Below are positions 44,105-53,782 of a DNA stretch of 64,000 nt, piece after piece (position 1 is the stretch's first letter; the number at the start of each line of letters is the position of its first letter). The translations under genes were made by a program, and so were the position numbers. Origin of the DNA: Pedosphaera sp. GTDB lineage: Bacteria > Verrucomicrobiota > Verrucomicrobiia > Limisphaerales > JADLHS01. The stretch is from the NCBI GenBank assembly GCA_009695195.1, contig SIBJ01000010.1:1-64000 (forward strand), written 5' to 3'. The notes under the pieces were generated by a model. The model worked only from the letters and a program-made list of their open reading frames with translations, searched no databases and was not told the origin of the DNA.

Positions 44105-46219
44105 TTACGGCAGGCGGTGCAGGCGGTAGTATCGCATCGGCCGGTTGTTCGTTTCGGTGAGTTGATACTCGCTGCCAACGATGACCGGTAACGCGACAAC
44201 GTTGGACCAGAGCGTGGCCGAGAGGAAATTGGAATTGAACTCCAACCCATAATTCGTCAGCGCCGCGCTCCATGAGATGCGCACGCCGGTGGCGCCTGAA
44301 CGTTTCACGGAGAGGATGGGCAGCGGCTGCACGAGCGTGGTGTTGGTCGTGGAATTATTCGCCGGCGCCGGGTCGGTGTAGAGGCTCGCGACGGTGGCGA
44401 TGTTGGTGATGGTGCCGACATCTTGCGGCACGACGGTGAGCGTCACGATCGCGTTAGCGCCGGAGTTGATCTGACCGAGGCTGCCGGTGATGGGAGAAGT
44501 GTTGGTGATCAACGTCCCTTGCGAAGTCGTGGCCGCGACGAGGAGCGCGGGGCCGATCAACGTGTCCGTCAACGTCACGCCGGGCGCGGCGAACGGGCCG
44601 CTGTTGGCGATGGTGATGGTGTAAACCAGATTGCTGCCGACCAGCACCGGGTCCGGCGAGTCGCTCACGGTCACGGACAAGTTCGCGGCGTAATCGAGCA
44701 CGAAGTTCGACGCGCTGTTGGTGGTGCCCGCCGGAGCGACGACGGTGATGGGGCCGGTGCTCGCGCCGGCTTGAACCACCGCGCCGATCGTCGTGTTGTT
44801 CGTCACGGTGAAACTGGCGGCGTTGGTGCCGTTGAAGCGCACCGCGCTGGCGCCGAGAAAATTCAATCCGCTGATCGTGACGTTCGTTCCGGGCAGGCCG
44901 TGCGTGGGATTGAAGCTGCTGATGCTGGGCGCGCCGTAGAAATTCGCCGCGCTGTTCGCCGTGCCGGCGGGCGCGGTGAGGCTGATCGGGCCGGAGGTCA
45001 CGCCGGCGGGAACGACCGCCCCGAGCGAAATGTTGTTGCTGATGTAAAACGCGGCGGCGGGCGTGCCGTTGAACGAGACGGCGCTGGCGTTGAGGAAATT
45101 GACGCCGCTGATCACGACGAGAGTTCCAGGCGCGCTGTTGGTGGGTGTGAAGCTGGTGATGCCCGGTGGCAAAAAGAAATTGGTCGCGCTCGTCGCGGTG
45201 CCGTCCGTGGTCGTGACGCTGATGGGGCCGTTGGTCGCGCCCGCGGGCACAACGGCGGTAAGTTGACCAGACGTGATACCCGTCGGGGTGGCGGCGGCGA
45301 TATTGCCGAACTTCACGGTCGGTGTGCCGATGAAGTTCGCGCCGCTGACGGTGACGCTCGTGCCCACCGGCCCGAAGCCGGGCGTGAAACCGGTGACCGT
45401 CGGTTGCACAACGAAGTTGCCGCTGCTGAAAGCCGAACCAGCCGGCGTGATGACGCGAATCAATCCCGTGGTCGCACCGGCGGGAACCATCGCCGAAACC
45501 GCGCCGTTGCTCAGCACACTGAAACTGGTCGCGTCTTGGTTGTTGAAGAAGCGCACGGCGGTCGCGCCGAGGAAATTCGCGCCAGTGATGGTGACGTTGG
45601 TACCACTGCGCCCCGCAGCGGGCGAAAATCCTGTGACGACCGGCGGGACAAAAAAGTTTGTGACGGTGGTGTAGCTGCCGAGCGTGGTCGTCACCGAAAT
45701 CGGGCCGGTGGTGACGCCGGCGGGGGCGGTCACCGAAATCTGTGTCGGCGACGCGGCGCTTGCACCGGGCACGTTCACGCCGTTGAAGGTCACGGTCAGC
45801 GGATTGCTGAAATGCGCGCCGTTGATCGTCACCGGCGCGCCCGCGCCGCCGGTGGCGGGTGTGAAACCGGTGATGTACGGGCCGGGGCCGATCACAGTGA
45901 AATCCTGCCCGCTGTAAGCCGGGATGCCGTCAACCGAAACAAAAATCGGCCCCACGCCGGTGGGAGCGCCCGCGGGCACGTGTGCTTGAATCTCCGTCCC
46001 GTTTGCCAACGTCGCGCCCGCGGTGGGGTCGGTGACGCCGTTGAATTTTACGACGAGGGTGCCGGGATAAAATCCGCTGCCATGGATCGTGATGAAGCCG
46101 GGGTCGCTCGCCGAGCCGAACACCGGAGTGAAGGAACTGATGGCTGGGCCACCCAATAGCCGGCCTGCGCTGAGTGACAGCAGGACAGCCCAGGCGGCCA
46201 AAAACTTTTTTAACTTCAT
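44105..46219 (-). CDS. exported IPT/TIG-repeat protein with DUF11-like domain, 704 aa
   Basis: The ATG at 46219 starts a clear signal peptide (KKFLAAWAVLLSLSAG). Six IPT/TIG Ig-like repeats of about 80 residues follow, each opening like VTGFSPAAGRSGTNVTITGANF in shortened form FSPAAGRSGTNVTITGANF and containing VRFNGT-type strands. A DUF11-type domain follows (SDSPDPVLVGSNLVYTITIA, GVTLTDTLIGPALLV). The last 80 residues resemble the C-terminal domain of other exported proteins of this lineage. It is likely an outer-surface structural or binding protein; the ligand is unknown. Confidence 0.85.
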   Translation of the reverse strand: MKLKKFLAAWAVLLSLSAGRLLGGPAISSFTPVFGSASDPGFITIHGSGFYPGTLVVKFNGVTDPTAGATLANGTEIQAHVPAGAPTGVGPIFVSVDGIPAYSGQDFTVIGPGPYITGFTPATGGAGAPVTINGAHFSNPLTVTFNGVNVPGASAASPTQISVTAPAGVTTGPISVTTTLGSYTTVTNFFVPPVVTGFSPAAGRSGTNVTITGANFLGATAVRFFNNQDATSFSVLSNGAVSAMVPAGATTGLIRVITPAGSAFSSGNFVVQPTVTGFTPGFGPVGTSVTVSGANFIGTPTVKFGNIAAATPTGITSGQLTAVVPAGATNGPISVTTTDGTATSATNFFLPPGITSFTPTNSAPGTLVVISGVNFLNASAVSFNGTPAAAFYISNNISLGAVVPAGVTSGPISLTAPAGTANSAANFYGAPSISSFNPTHGLPGTNVTISGLNFLGASAVRFNGTNAASFTVTNNTTIGAVVQAGASTGPITVVAPAGTTNSASNFVLDYAANLSVTVSDSPDPVLVGSNLVYTITIANSGPFAAPGVTLTDTLIGPALLVAATTSQGTLITNTSPITGSLGQINSGANAIVTLTVVPQDVGTITNIATVASLYTDPAPANNSTTNTTLVQPLPILSVKRSGATGVRISWSAALTNYGLEFNSNFLSATLWSNVVALPVIVGSEYQLTETNNRPMRYYRLHRLP

Positions 46220-46227
46220 GACTTCGT

Positions 46228-46288
46228 GCGACTGGCCGGCCGGGTTCCGGGCGCGGCGACGGTTTTTCACCGTCGAACCTGCCATCGC
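46228..46288 (-). promoter_or_regulatory. possible structured 5' leader of the IPT/TIG gene
   Basis: On the coding strand an outer stem (GCGATGGC with GCCAGTCGC, one bulge) encloses a 7-bp hairpin (CGACGGT-GAAAA-ACCGTCG) and a short CCGG-AAC-CCGG hairpin, a three-way junction ending 8 bases before the ATG. It matches no riboswitch class I know, and GC-rich DNA forms such folds by chance. Confidence 0.25.
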
Positions 46289-46349
46289 GGTGTTGAGTGA
46301 TAACCCGGATGCGACAGCAAATCAATTGCGTAATCCGATGCGGAGCGGG

Positions 46350-46448
46350 GCGCGGACTTCAGTCCGCTTCAACCTCCGAACTCGTGGGGTGTCCGAGAAC
46401 TCCGGCGCCGGCAGGCGGTCGTGAATTGAAGCGGACTGAAGTCCGCGC
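46350..46448. repeat. perfect 23-bp inverted repeat with internal palindromes
   Basis: GCGCGGACTTCAGTCCGC then TTCAA (46350-46372) is repeated in exact inverse at 46426-46448, with 53 bases between. Each arm itself contains the palindrome GCGGACT-TC-AGTCCGC. It fills the space between two minus-strand exported-protein genes. Confidence 0.9.
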
Positions 46449-46456
46449 GCCGAACC

Positions 46457-47420
46457 TCACTGCGCGGTGCGATAAAAGCGGGCGGGCGCGTTGGTGGCGC
46501 TGGAATCGGCGAGCGTGGCCGTGCCGGTGGGCGTGTTCACGGTGCGGATGGGAAACCAGTTTGAGAAATTGGACGCCGCCTGAATTTCATACGTGCCCGG
46601 TGCGCCGGTGAGTTGGAGCGACGGAATCTTGTTCGTCACGCCGGAGAGCTCCAGTTGCGTCGCGGGCGCGGGACAGGTTGAGCGCGCGGACGAATTCGAC
46701 TTCGTTCGTCCAATACGACGGCAGCGTATCCCACGGGTTCGTACCTTTGTCGTTGGTGATGTAAATCCAGCCAGCGTTGCGGCTCACGGCGAGGTTCACG
46801 TAATTCGTCATCGTGGTCGCGTCCGTCACGTTGTACGGCAGGTGGCAGAAGTGGCGTGCGAGATGATTCGTCACCCACGCGTCCGGCGTGTAGCTCGCGT
46901 AGCCCGTGTACCCCTCGAACGTGACGACCACGTCGGCGACCGGCGGTGCGAGATAGGACTCGAGCGTGTTGATGCCGGGATTGCAAACCACCAGCGCGTT
47001 GGTGGATTTGCTTTTGATGTATTGGTAAAGCGCCGCGTAGTAATTCAGATGGTTCGTGTTCGCGTCGTTCGTCACTTCATCGAGAAAAATGCCGTCCATC
47101 GCGTAGAACGAATAGTAACGATCAATATCCGTCCGCACGGCGTTCGTCGCACGCGCGCCGTAGGAAGTGTAAACGTAGCCGATGACCTTGCCGCCGGCGG
47201 CGCGGAGCGAGTTCACGGCGGCGACGTAATCCGGGTTTTGCGTCGTGTCCGGCCCGCTATTCGGGTTCAGGATGGCGATGAGCGGCGCGCGCGTGGCGGC
47301 GTAGTTCATCGAGGTCCAAAGCGATCCGGGATAGAAATAGGCGGGCACGAGGAAGCCGAGCGGCGCTGCGTGCGCGGCGGCCAGCGACGCAACGAGCGTG
47401 AGGATGATCCGGAACTTCAT
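46457..47420 (-). pseudogene. exported spherulin-4-like protein, broken by a frameshift near the 3' end
   Basis: The first 840 bases encode a signal peptide (ILTLVASLAAAHAA) and a TIM-barrel protein of the spherulin-4 type (FLVPAYFYPGSLWTSMNYAA, AILNPNSGPDT, VIGYVYTSYGARA, DGIFLDEVTNDANTNHLNYY, VVCNPGINT, VVTFEGYTGY). These resemble GH135/GH166-type glycosidases. After WTNEVEFVRALN the frame turns into low-quality sequence. A shift of one base at about 46660-46690 restores a sensible C-terminal domain (PAPATQLELSGVTNKIPSLQ, YEIQAASNFSNWFPIRT) that ends at 46457 in a tail (ARFYRTAQ) like those of other exported proteins here. This is a one-base deletion, a real pseudogene or a sequencing error. 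Confidence 0.75.
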
Positions 47421-47487
47421 GCCGCAGTAATTAAACCACGAAGGACGCGGATTGCGCGGATTTTTTGCGAGAGCTTCCGCAGGAAAT

Positions 47488-47519
47488 GAAAAACGGCGAC
47501 CCGCTGCCGGGTCGCCGTT
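47488..47519 (-). terminator. rho-independent terminator after gap
   Basis: AACGGCGACCCG (47492-47503) pairs perfectly with CGGGTCGCCGTT (47508-47519) around CTGC. On the minus strand a T-rich stretch (TTTTTCATTT) follows. Confidence 0.85.
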
Positions 47520-47543
47520 CGAGAAACTTTGGTGGACGAAAGC

Positions 47544-48608
<1,065 letters not shown>

Positions 48609-48714
48609 TTAATTCCGACTGGGTAAAATCCAGGCGCAGGCATGGTAACGGCGCGGCGGTTCGGGTCAACGAAGAATTGGCCCGCCGCTTTCACCGAAAG
48701 TCCGACGGGGCGGA

Positions 48715-48750
48715 AAAGAAAACCGCCGGCGGAAAAATCCGCCGGCGGTT
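48715..48750 (-). terminator. rho-independent terminator after the PilC/GspF gene
   Basis: AACCGCCGGCGGA and TCCGCCGGCGGTT form a 13-bp perfect stem with an AAAA loop. On the minus strand a T-rich tail (TTTTCTTTTCC) follows. Confidence 0.85.
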
Positions 48751-48785
48751 TCGTGAGCCGGGGCGTTTGTCGCGCCGGCGCCGGA

Positions 48786-49997
48786 CTATTTTTTGGCGTT
48801 GATGATGTCCGCCATTTTGAAGATGGGCAGGAACATGCAGATCACCATGCCGCCGACCACGACGCCAAGGAATACGATCAAGATAGGTTCGATGAGCGAG
48901 GTGAGGCCGGACAAGGTGGTTTCGATTTCTTCGTCGAGGAAGTCGGAGATGCGTTCGAGCATGTTGTCAATTTTGCCGGTCTGCTCGCCGGCGGTGATCA
49001 TGCGGAGGATCATGTTGGGGAAGATGGGGTGCTTGCCGAGGGCGGCGGAAATGCTTTCGCCGCGCTCGATGTCTCCGGCCGCGACCTTGATGGCTTTCTC
49101 CATGACGACGTTGCCGACGGTTTGGGAAACAATTTGCAGCACTTCGAGGATCGGAACGCCGCTGCGAACCAGCGACGCCAGCGTGCGGGTGAAACGCGCG
49201 AGGCAGATCTTGTGGGCGATGGTGCCGAAGATCGGGAGTTTGATGCGCCGGGAATCCCAGAACTCCCGACCGGTCTTGGTCTTGATGAAGTAGATCCACC
49301 CGTAAACGCCGCCGCCGCCGCCGAGGATGACCAGGAGGATGTAATGCTGCACGAAATTGCTGAGGGTGATGAGGAATTGCGTCGGCCCGGGCAGTTCGGC
49401 GCCGAAACCCGAGTAAACCTCGCCGAAGACCGGAACAACTTTCACCAGCAAAAAGATGGTGATAAGAATCGCGACAATCGTGACCACGATCGGATACATG
49501 AGCGCGGACTTTACCTTTTTACGGAGGCGAGCCGTGTTTTCAAGATAGAGCGCCAGGCGGGCGAGAATCTCCGCGAGCAAGCCTCCCTTTTCACCAGCGG
49601 AAACCATCGAAACGTAAAGGCGCGAAAAAGCCTTCGGGTGTTTTGACAGCGCTTCCGAAAAACTGTCGCCGCCTTCGACCCGGGTACAAACATCGCGAAT
49701 GACATCGCGCATGACTTTGTTGGTGGTTTGCTCGGCCAACGCCTGGAGTGATTGCACCATCGCCAAGCCCGCATCAATCATGGTCGCCAATTGCCGCGTG
49801 AAGATGACGAGGTCCGCCAGGCCCACGCTGCCGCCGCCGGTACGACCTTTCTTGCCAACCTTCTCCTGAATGGAAACGACCAGGAGATTTCGGTTCAGCA
49901 GGGCGGCGATCGCCGCCTGCTCGGTGGCGGCTTCCACGGTGCTGCGAATTTCCCGTCCGGTCCCGGTTTCCCGCGCTACATAAACGTATGAGGCCAT
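48786..49997 (-). CDS. type IV pilus / type II secretion inner-membrane protein (PilC/GspF family)
   Basis: The 403-residue protein has the two T2SF repeats of the family, each with a LARFTRTLASLVRSGVPIL-type segment (the first as FTRQLATMIDAGLAMVQSLQ), and three membrane helices (near 170-195, 220-245 and at the C-terminus, VFLGVVVGGMVICMFLPIF). These proteins sit in the inner membrane and link the assembly ATPase to the pseudopilus or pilus. No other pilus or secretion gene lies nearby, so its system is unknown. Confidence 0.93.
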   Translation of the reverse strand: MASYVYVARETGTGREIRSTVEAATEQAAIAALLNRNLLVVSIQEKVGKKGRTGGGSVGLADLVIFTRQLATMIDAGLAMVQSLQALAEQTTNKVMRDVIRDVCTRVEGGDSFSEALSKHPKAFSRLYVSMVSAGEKGGLLAEILARLALYLENTARLRKKVKSALMYPIVVTIVAILITIFLLVKVVPVFGEVYSGFGAELPGPTQFLITLSNFVQHYILLVILGGGGGVYGWIYFIKTKTGREFWDSRRIKLPIFGTIAHKICLARFTRTLASLVRSGVPILEVLQIVSQTVGNVVMEKAIKVAAGDIERGESISAALGKHPIFPNMILRMITAGEQTGKIDNMLERISDFLDEEIETTLSGLTSLIEPILIVFLGVVVGGMVICMFLPIFKMADIINAKK

Positions 49998-50432
49998 AGC
50001 TGCTTTGTTTGATATCCTGTTAGTGACTAAACTTCAAGCCCAAGGTCCACGACCCGGGCTGAAGGAACTTCGTTTGAAAGTAAGCAGCAGCTATTCCATC
50101 AAGCGGGCGGTGGTCTATTTGCCTGTCACGCGTTGATTCGATCGTCGAATTCCTCGTTGTTTCCACCGCGTGTGTGCTTAGAGGACTCCTGTTTCGTTGG
50201 TGCGATGCCCTCAAATGATGTGAGAAAAAGCCTGTACCTGCTTAGGCGATAATTGGTTGCAATGGCTTCCGGAGTAATCGTTTGAAAAAAAGTGTTGTCA
50301 AATGTCCACATTTCGCCAATTATGTCCAGCAATTGCACCAACGTGGTGCCGGGGCAAACCGGTTTTGCCTCACAAAAATGCATAAAGTGAAGTGTAGTGC
50401 ACAACAATACAAACCAACATCGGAGGAACCAA
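49998..50432. other. 435-base intergenic region between divergent PilC/GspF and porin genes
   Basis: This region is AT-richer than its surroundings. It should hold the promoters of both divergent genes. A good sigma-70-like promoter on the plus strand is listed separately. A minus-strand open frame crosses it but has no ribosome binding site and no recognisable domain. Confidence 0.5.
50295..50323 (+). promoter_or_regulatory. sigma-70-like promoter for the porin gene
   Basis: TTGTCA (50295-50300) and AATTAT (50318-50323) are separated by 17 bases. A transcript would start about 100 bases before the porin ATG, which has CGGAGGA at 50421-50427. Confidence 0.55.
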
Positions 50433-51581
50433 ATGAAGTTTAATAAATGGACCTTAGGCCTGGCCGCTGTCGGAGTGGTTAGCCTCGCGTCGGCGGTCAA
50501 AGCCGAGGAAAAGTTGAGTGCCGTTCAATCAGCCCTGTCTTCGACCACCATCAGTGGTTATGTGGACACCTCGCTTGAATGGACCATTGCGCCAAATGAA
50601 GAATCCACCGGCGTCATGACGCTCATCCCCTTCCGGGGACAGAACAAACAGGACGGATTCAACCTCAACGTCGTCAAGCTGTCGTTCGAGAAACCCTTGG
50701 AAGAGGGCGAATGGGCTTCAGGCTACAAGCTTGACTTGCTCGCCGGACCTGACGCCGTGGGTTACAACGCGTCTGCAAACTCAGCCGGAACATCCGACTT
50801 CGGCATCAAGCAGGCGTACATCGCCCTGCGCACGCCGATCGGCAATGGTCTCGACTGGAAGGTTGGCGTATTCGACACGATCATCGGTTATGAATCGTTT
50901 GAATCCGGCAACAACCCCAACTTCACGCGCTCATGGGGCTGGGCGGCGGAACCGACGCAGCACACGGGCGTGCTTGCTTCCTACAAGTTCAATGAAAACG
51001 TGGCGGCCACGTTCGGTATCGCGAACACCCTCTCGGCGGGAATTAACAACCGCAACACCGAGTTGACCCAGAACCACTCGTTCGGGCGCAAGACTTGGAT
51101 GGCGTCACTCTCGTTGACCGCCCCCGAAAGCATGGGAGCCCTTAAAGGCTCAACCCTGTATTTCGGAATCGTTGACGGATTTGCGGGATCTCCCGCCGCA
51201 TCTCCTTCGGGTTCTACTGAAGACCAGCTCAACCTGTATGTCGGCGCAACGGTTGCCACCCCCGTGAAGGGCCTCAAAGTTGGCGCCGCGCTTGACTACG
51301 TTGAGAACTTCGGCGGAGTGGACGGTCGCCAAATCTGGGTTGCGGGCGTTTACGCTTCCTTCCAGGCGACTGAGAAGTTGAGCCTTCACGCTCGTGGCGA
51401 ATACGGCGAATTCGACAATCTCGCCAGCGGCTACAGCCTCACAGGCACGCTCCAATACGACCTGTGGGCCAACGTCATCAGCCGACTCGAACTGCGCTGG
51501 GACGAAGCTGACGTAACGGGTGCTTCGAACAACTTCGAACGCCACCTCGGCTTCTACGCGAACCTCATCTACAAGTTCTAA
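50433..51581 (+). CDS. outer-membrane beta-barrel protein (porin-like)
   Basis: The ATG at 50433 follows CGGAGGA and starts a signal peptide (LGLAAVGVVSLASAVKA). The mature part (382 residues in all) has alternating amphipathic strands, aromatic girdles and a final barrel strand ending in Phe (GFYANLIYKF), as in outer-membrane proteins. Segments such as SGYVDTSLEW, FGIKQAYIALRTPIGNGLDW and VGVFDTIIGYESFESGNNPN resemble the OmpL/BBP2-type porins found in verrucomicrobia and planctomycetes. It probably lets small solutes through the outer membrane. It has a strong promoter and terminator of its own, suggesting high expression. Confidence 0.85.
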   Translation: MKFNKWTLGLAAVGVVSLASAVKAEEKLSAVQSALSSTTISGYVDTSLEWTIAPNEESTGVMTLIPFRGQNKQDGFNLNVVKLSFEKPLEEGEWASGYKLDLLAGPDAVGYNASANSAGTSDFGIKQAYIALRTPIGNGLDWKVGVFDTIIGYESFESGNNPNFTRSWGWAAEPTQHTGVLASYKFNENVAATFGIANTLSAGINNRNTELTQNHSFGRKTWMASLSLTAPESMGALKGSTLYFGIVDGFAGSPAASPSGSTEDQLNLYVGATVATPVKGLKVGAALDYVENFGGVDGRQIWVAGVYASFQATEKLSLHARGEYGEFDNLASGYSLTGTLQYDLWANVISRLELRWDEADVTGASNNFERHLGFYANLIYKF

Positions 51582-51602
51582 GGCTTAACGCCTGATCTCA
51601 GA

Positions 51603-51632
51603 CCCCTTCCGCCACCGGCGGAAGGGGTTTTT
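51603..51632 (+). terminator. rho-independent terminator after the porin gene
   Basis: CCCCTTCCGCC-ACC-GGCGGAAGGGG (51603-51627) is an 11-bp perfect stem followed by TTTTTGCTTTT. Confidence 0.95.
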
Positions 51633-51679
51633 GCTTTTCGCTTTCAGTGAACCGGTCGTCTGTGTTAGGCCTCTTTCCC

Positions 51680-52375
51680 ATGCAACCCGAAATTCCGGCC
51701 CCCGGCTTCATCATCTGGGGCGTGGATCAAATTCCTTACGGCCCGGTGGAATTGCCAGTCCTCGTCGCCTGGATTCAGGACGAGCGGGTGCTGGCCGACA
51801 CCTGGATTTTTGCGCAACGCGCCGCCATCTGGAAACGCGCCGCGGACATTCCCGAGTTGCAAATGTTTTTCCGCCGCAAATCCTCTCCCTCGGATGGTTC
51901 GCCTTCCGATCTACGGGCTGGCGTCCTGCGCCGCGTCAAAATCCTCGCCGACCTGACCGACGCCCAACTCGAGCGCTTCTCCAGTTCCATGGAGCAGGAG
52001 CAGATTCCGCAATGGACGCAGGTCGTGAAACAGGGTGACCCGGGCGACACGATGTTCCTGATCCTGGAAGGTGAACTCCGCGTCCGACTGGCGACCGGCG
52101 GCAAGGAAACCATTCTGGCCACGCTCGGTCCGGGAGATTTTTTTGGCGACCTCTCGCTGTTTGATCACGGCCCGCGTTCGGCGGATGTCATCGCCAATGT
52201 GGACAGCACCGTTTTGAAAATCTCCTCGGCTGGATTTGAAAAACTGGCCAAGGATTCCCCGGAGGTTGCCTCCCCCTTTCTCCTCTCCACTATCAAAACC
52301 CTCGCGGCCCGGATCCGGGCGGACAACAAACGGCTGCGCGATTCCGTCAATTTCTCCAGCTTCGGCGGCCTTTGA
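51680..52375 (+). CDS. GYF_2-domain / cyclic-nucleotide-binding fusion protein
   Basis: The ATG at 51680 gives 231 residues; a GTG at 51647 would add 11. Residues about 8-60 resemble a GYF_2 domain (IIWGVDQIPYGPVELPVLVA, ADTWIFAQRAAIWKRA). Residues about 85-205 form a cyclic-nucleotide-binding barrel (VVKQGDPGDTMFLILEGELR, GPGDFFGDLSLFDHGPRSAD). No helix-turn-helix follows, so this is not a CRP-type transcription factor. It may be a sensor or scaffold that responds to cAMP or cGMP. The phosphate-binding cassette lacks the usual glutamate (FGDLS rather than FGELA), so ligand binding is uncertain. Confidence 0.8.
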   Translation: MQPEIPAPGFIIWGVDQIPYGPVELPVLVAWIQDERVLADTWIFAQRAAIWKRAADIPELQMFFRRKSSPSDGSPSDLRAGVLRRVKILADLTDAQLERFSSSMEQEQIPQWTQVVKQGDPGDTMFLILEGELRVRLATGGKETILATLGPGDFFGDLSLFDHGPRSADVIANVDSTVLKISSAGFEKLAKDSPEVASPFLLSTIKTLAARIRADNKRLRDSVNFSSFGGL

Positions 52376-52398
52376 GCGCCCGCCCGCTCCGCACAATT

Positions 52399-52695
52399 TT
52401 AGTCGCCCAACAGATTCTTCAACTGTTCTCTCGCCTTTGCCTCGCGTGACTTTTCCAGCGCCGGCGGCACGAAAACCCGCCGCACCATCTCAAAGTATTC
52501 ACAATAATTCGCCAGGTGTTTCTCGAGCACCGGCTCGGCCCGGCGGTCGCGGCACTGGTCAGCGACCGCTTTGTCATAACTCACGCAATTCAAACAGACC
52601 TTCAAATCGGCGCCGCACTTCTCGCACGATTCCGAACGCCCGGGGGTTCCGGACAATTTGTATTCTTCGCCGCACTTCCAGCAATGTCGGGTCAT
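52399..52695 (-). CDS. small zinc-ribbon protein
   Basis: The 98-residue protein has three CxxC pairs (C5/C8, C24/C27, C34/C37) and C48 in its first half and a charged helical second half (EKSREAKAREQLKNLLG). The cysteine pairs should hold one or two zinc ions. No function is known. It converges on the GYF/cyclic-nucleotide gene with a 23-base gap. Confidence 0.75.
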   Translation of the reverse strand: MTRHCWKCGEEYKLSGTPGRSESCEKCGADLKVCLNCVSYDKAVADQCRDRRAEPVLEKHLANYCEYFEMVRRVFVPPALEKSREAKAREQLKNLLGD

Positions 52696-52777
52696 GGCCG
52701 AACTCTACCAAATCTCAATTGTCCGCCAAGTTCATCCTGCCGCTTGCCCCGCCGCGTTGCGCCGCTAAACTCCCGGC

Positions 52778-53782
52778 GTGTCCTGGAACGTTCTCCTCAC
52801 CGCGTCCGCGCTGGCGGAAACCGGCCGGGCGGCGCTGGAACTGCTCCGGCACGCCGGCTGCAAAATCACCCCGCCGGATTCCGCCGGGTCGTCCCCGCCC
52901 GGATCCCGGCTCGCGTTGTTGCCGGATTGTGACGCGGTGATCGCGGGCGTTGACAAATTTTCCGCCGCCGTGCTGGCCTCGCCGGCGGCCTCGCGTTTGA
53001 AAATCATTTCTCGTTGGGGGGTCGGTTTCGATTCCGTGGACGTTTCGGCCGCGACGCAAAACGGAATCGTCGTTTGCAACACGCCGGGGCTGCTCGACGA
53101 AGCGGTGGCGGATTATTCCTTTGCGTTGTTGCTGGCGCTGGCCCGACAGATTCACGCCGGCCACACGATCATGCAATCCGGTGACTGGAAACAATCGTGG
53201 GGTTGCGATGTTCACGGGAAGACGCTGGGCTTGATCGGTTGTGGCCGCATCGGCCGCGCGGTTGCCCGCCGCGCCGCTGGTTTCAACCTCCGCGTGCTGG
53301 CCGCTGATTCCAACGCCCGATCCGGTGCCGGCACATCGGCGATTCAATTCGTTTCCCTCGAAGAGTTGCTCGCGACGAGCGACTTCGTTTCCCTTCACGC
53401 CCCGCTCACGCCGGAGAATCGTGATCTCATCGGCGAAACCCAGTTGCGAAAAATGAAACCATCCGCCCTGTTCATCAATGCCGCGCGCGGGCCGCTGGTG
53501 GACGAGGCCGCCCTGGCCCGCGCGCTCCGCGAAGGCTGGATCGCTGGCGCGGCGCTGGATGTTTTTTGTCAGGAGCCGCTGCCGGCGGACCATCCGCTGC
53601 GCACTGCGCCGAATCTGCTCCTCACGCCGCACCAGGCCTCGTTCGCCCGCGACACGGGCGAACGCGTCAGCCGCGCCGCCGCGCAGGCGATTCTGGACCT
53701 GTTGCAAGGCCGCCGCCCGCAATTCGTCGTGAACCCGGAAGTCTTCGCTTCTCCGGCACTGCGCGTTCCCATTCCCGCATGA
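52778..53782 (+). CDS. D-2-hydroxyacid dehydrogenase (phosphoglycerate dehydrogenase-like)
   Basis: The start is GTG at 52778, 334 residues. The Rossmann motif is LGLIGCGRIGRAVARRA. The catalytic arginine lies in FINAARGPLVDEAALARAL, and the histidine in LLTPHQASF. The usual WGVGFDSVDV contact and the LLDEAVADYSFALLLAL helix are present. It oxidises or reduces a 2-hydroxyacid with NAD(P). The specific substrate, for example 3-phosphoglycerate or glycerate, cannot be assigned. It overlaps the next dehydrogenase gene by 4 bases. Confidence 0.9.
   Translation: MSWNVLLTASALAETGRAALELLRHAGCKITPPDSAGSSPPGSRLALLPDCDAVIAGVDKFSAAVLASPAASRLKIISRWGVGFDSVDVSAATQNGIVVCNTPGLLDEAVADYSFALLLALARQIHAGHTIMQSGDWKQSWGCDVHGKTLGLIGCGRIGRAVARRAAGFNLRVLAADSNARSGAGTSAIQFVSLEELLATSDFVSLHAPLTPENRDLIGETQLRKMKPSALFINAARGPLVDEAALARALREGWIAGAALDVFCQEPLPADHPLRTAPNLLLTPHQASFARDTGERVSRAAAQAILDLLQGRRPQFVVNPEVFASPALRVPIPA

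Noticed and set aside
46228-46288. Cyclic-di-GMP riboswitch before the IPT/TIG gene
   Set aside because: The junction and tetraloop-receptor sequences of the known classes are absent; only the overall three-way shape is similar.
50126-50500. 124-codon minus-strand frame between the PilC/GspF and porin genes
   Set aside because: It starts inside the porin signal-peptide region on the other strand, has no ribosome binding site and matches no family.
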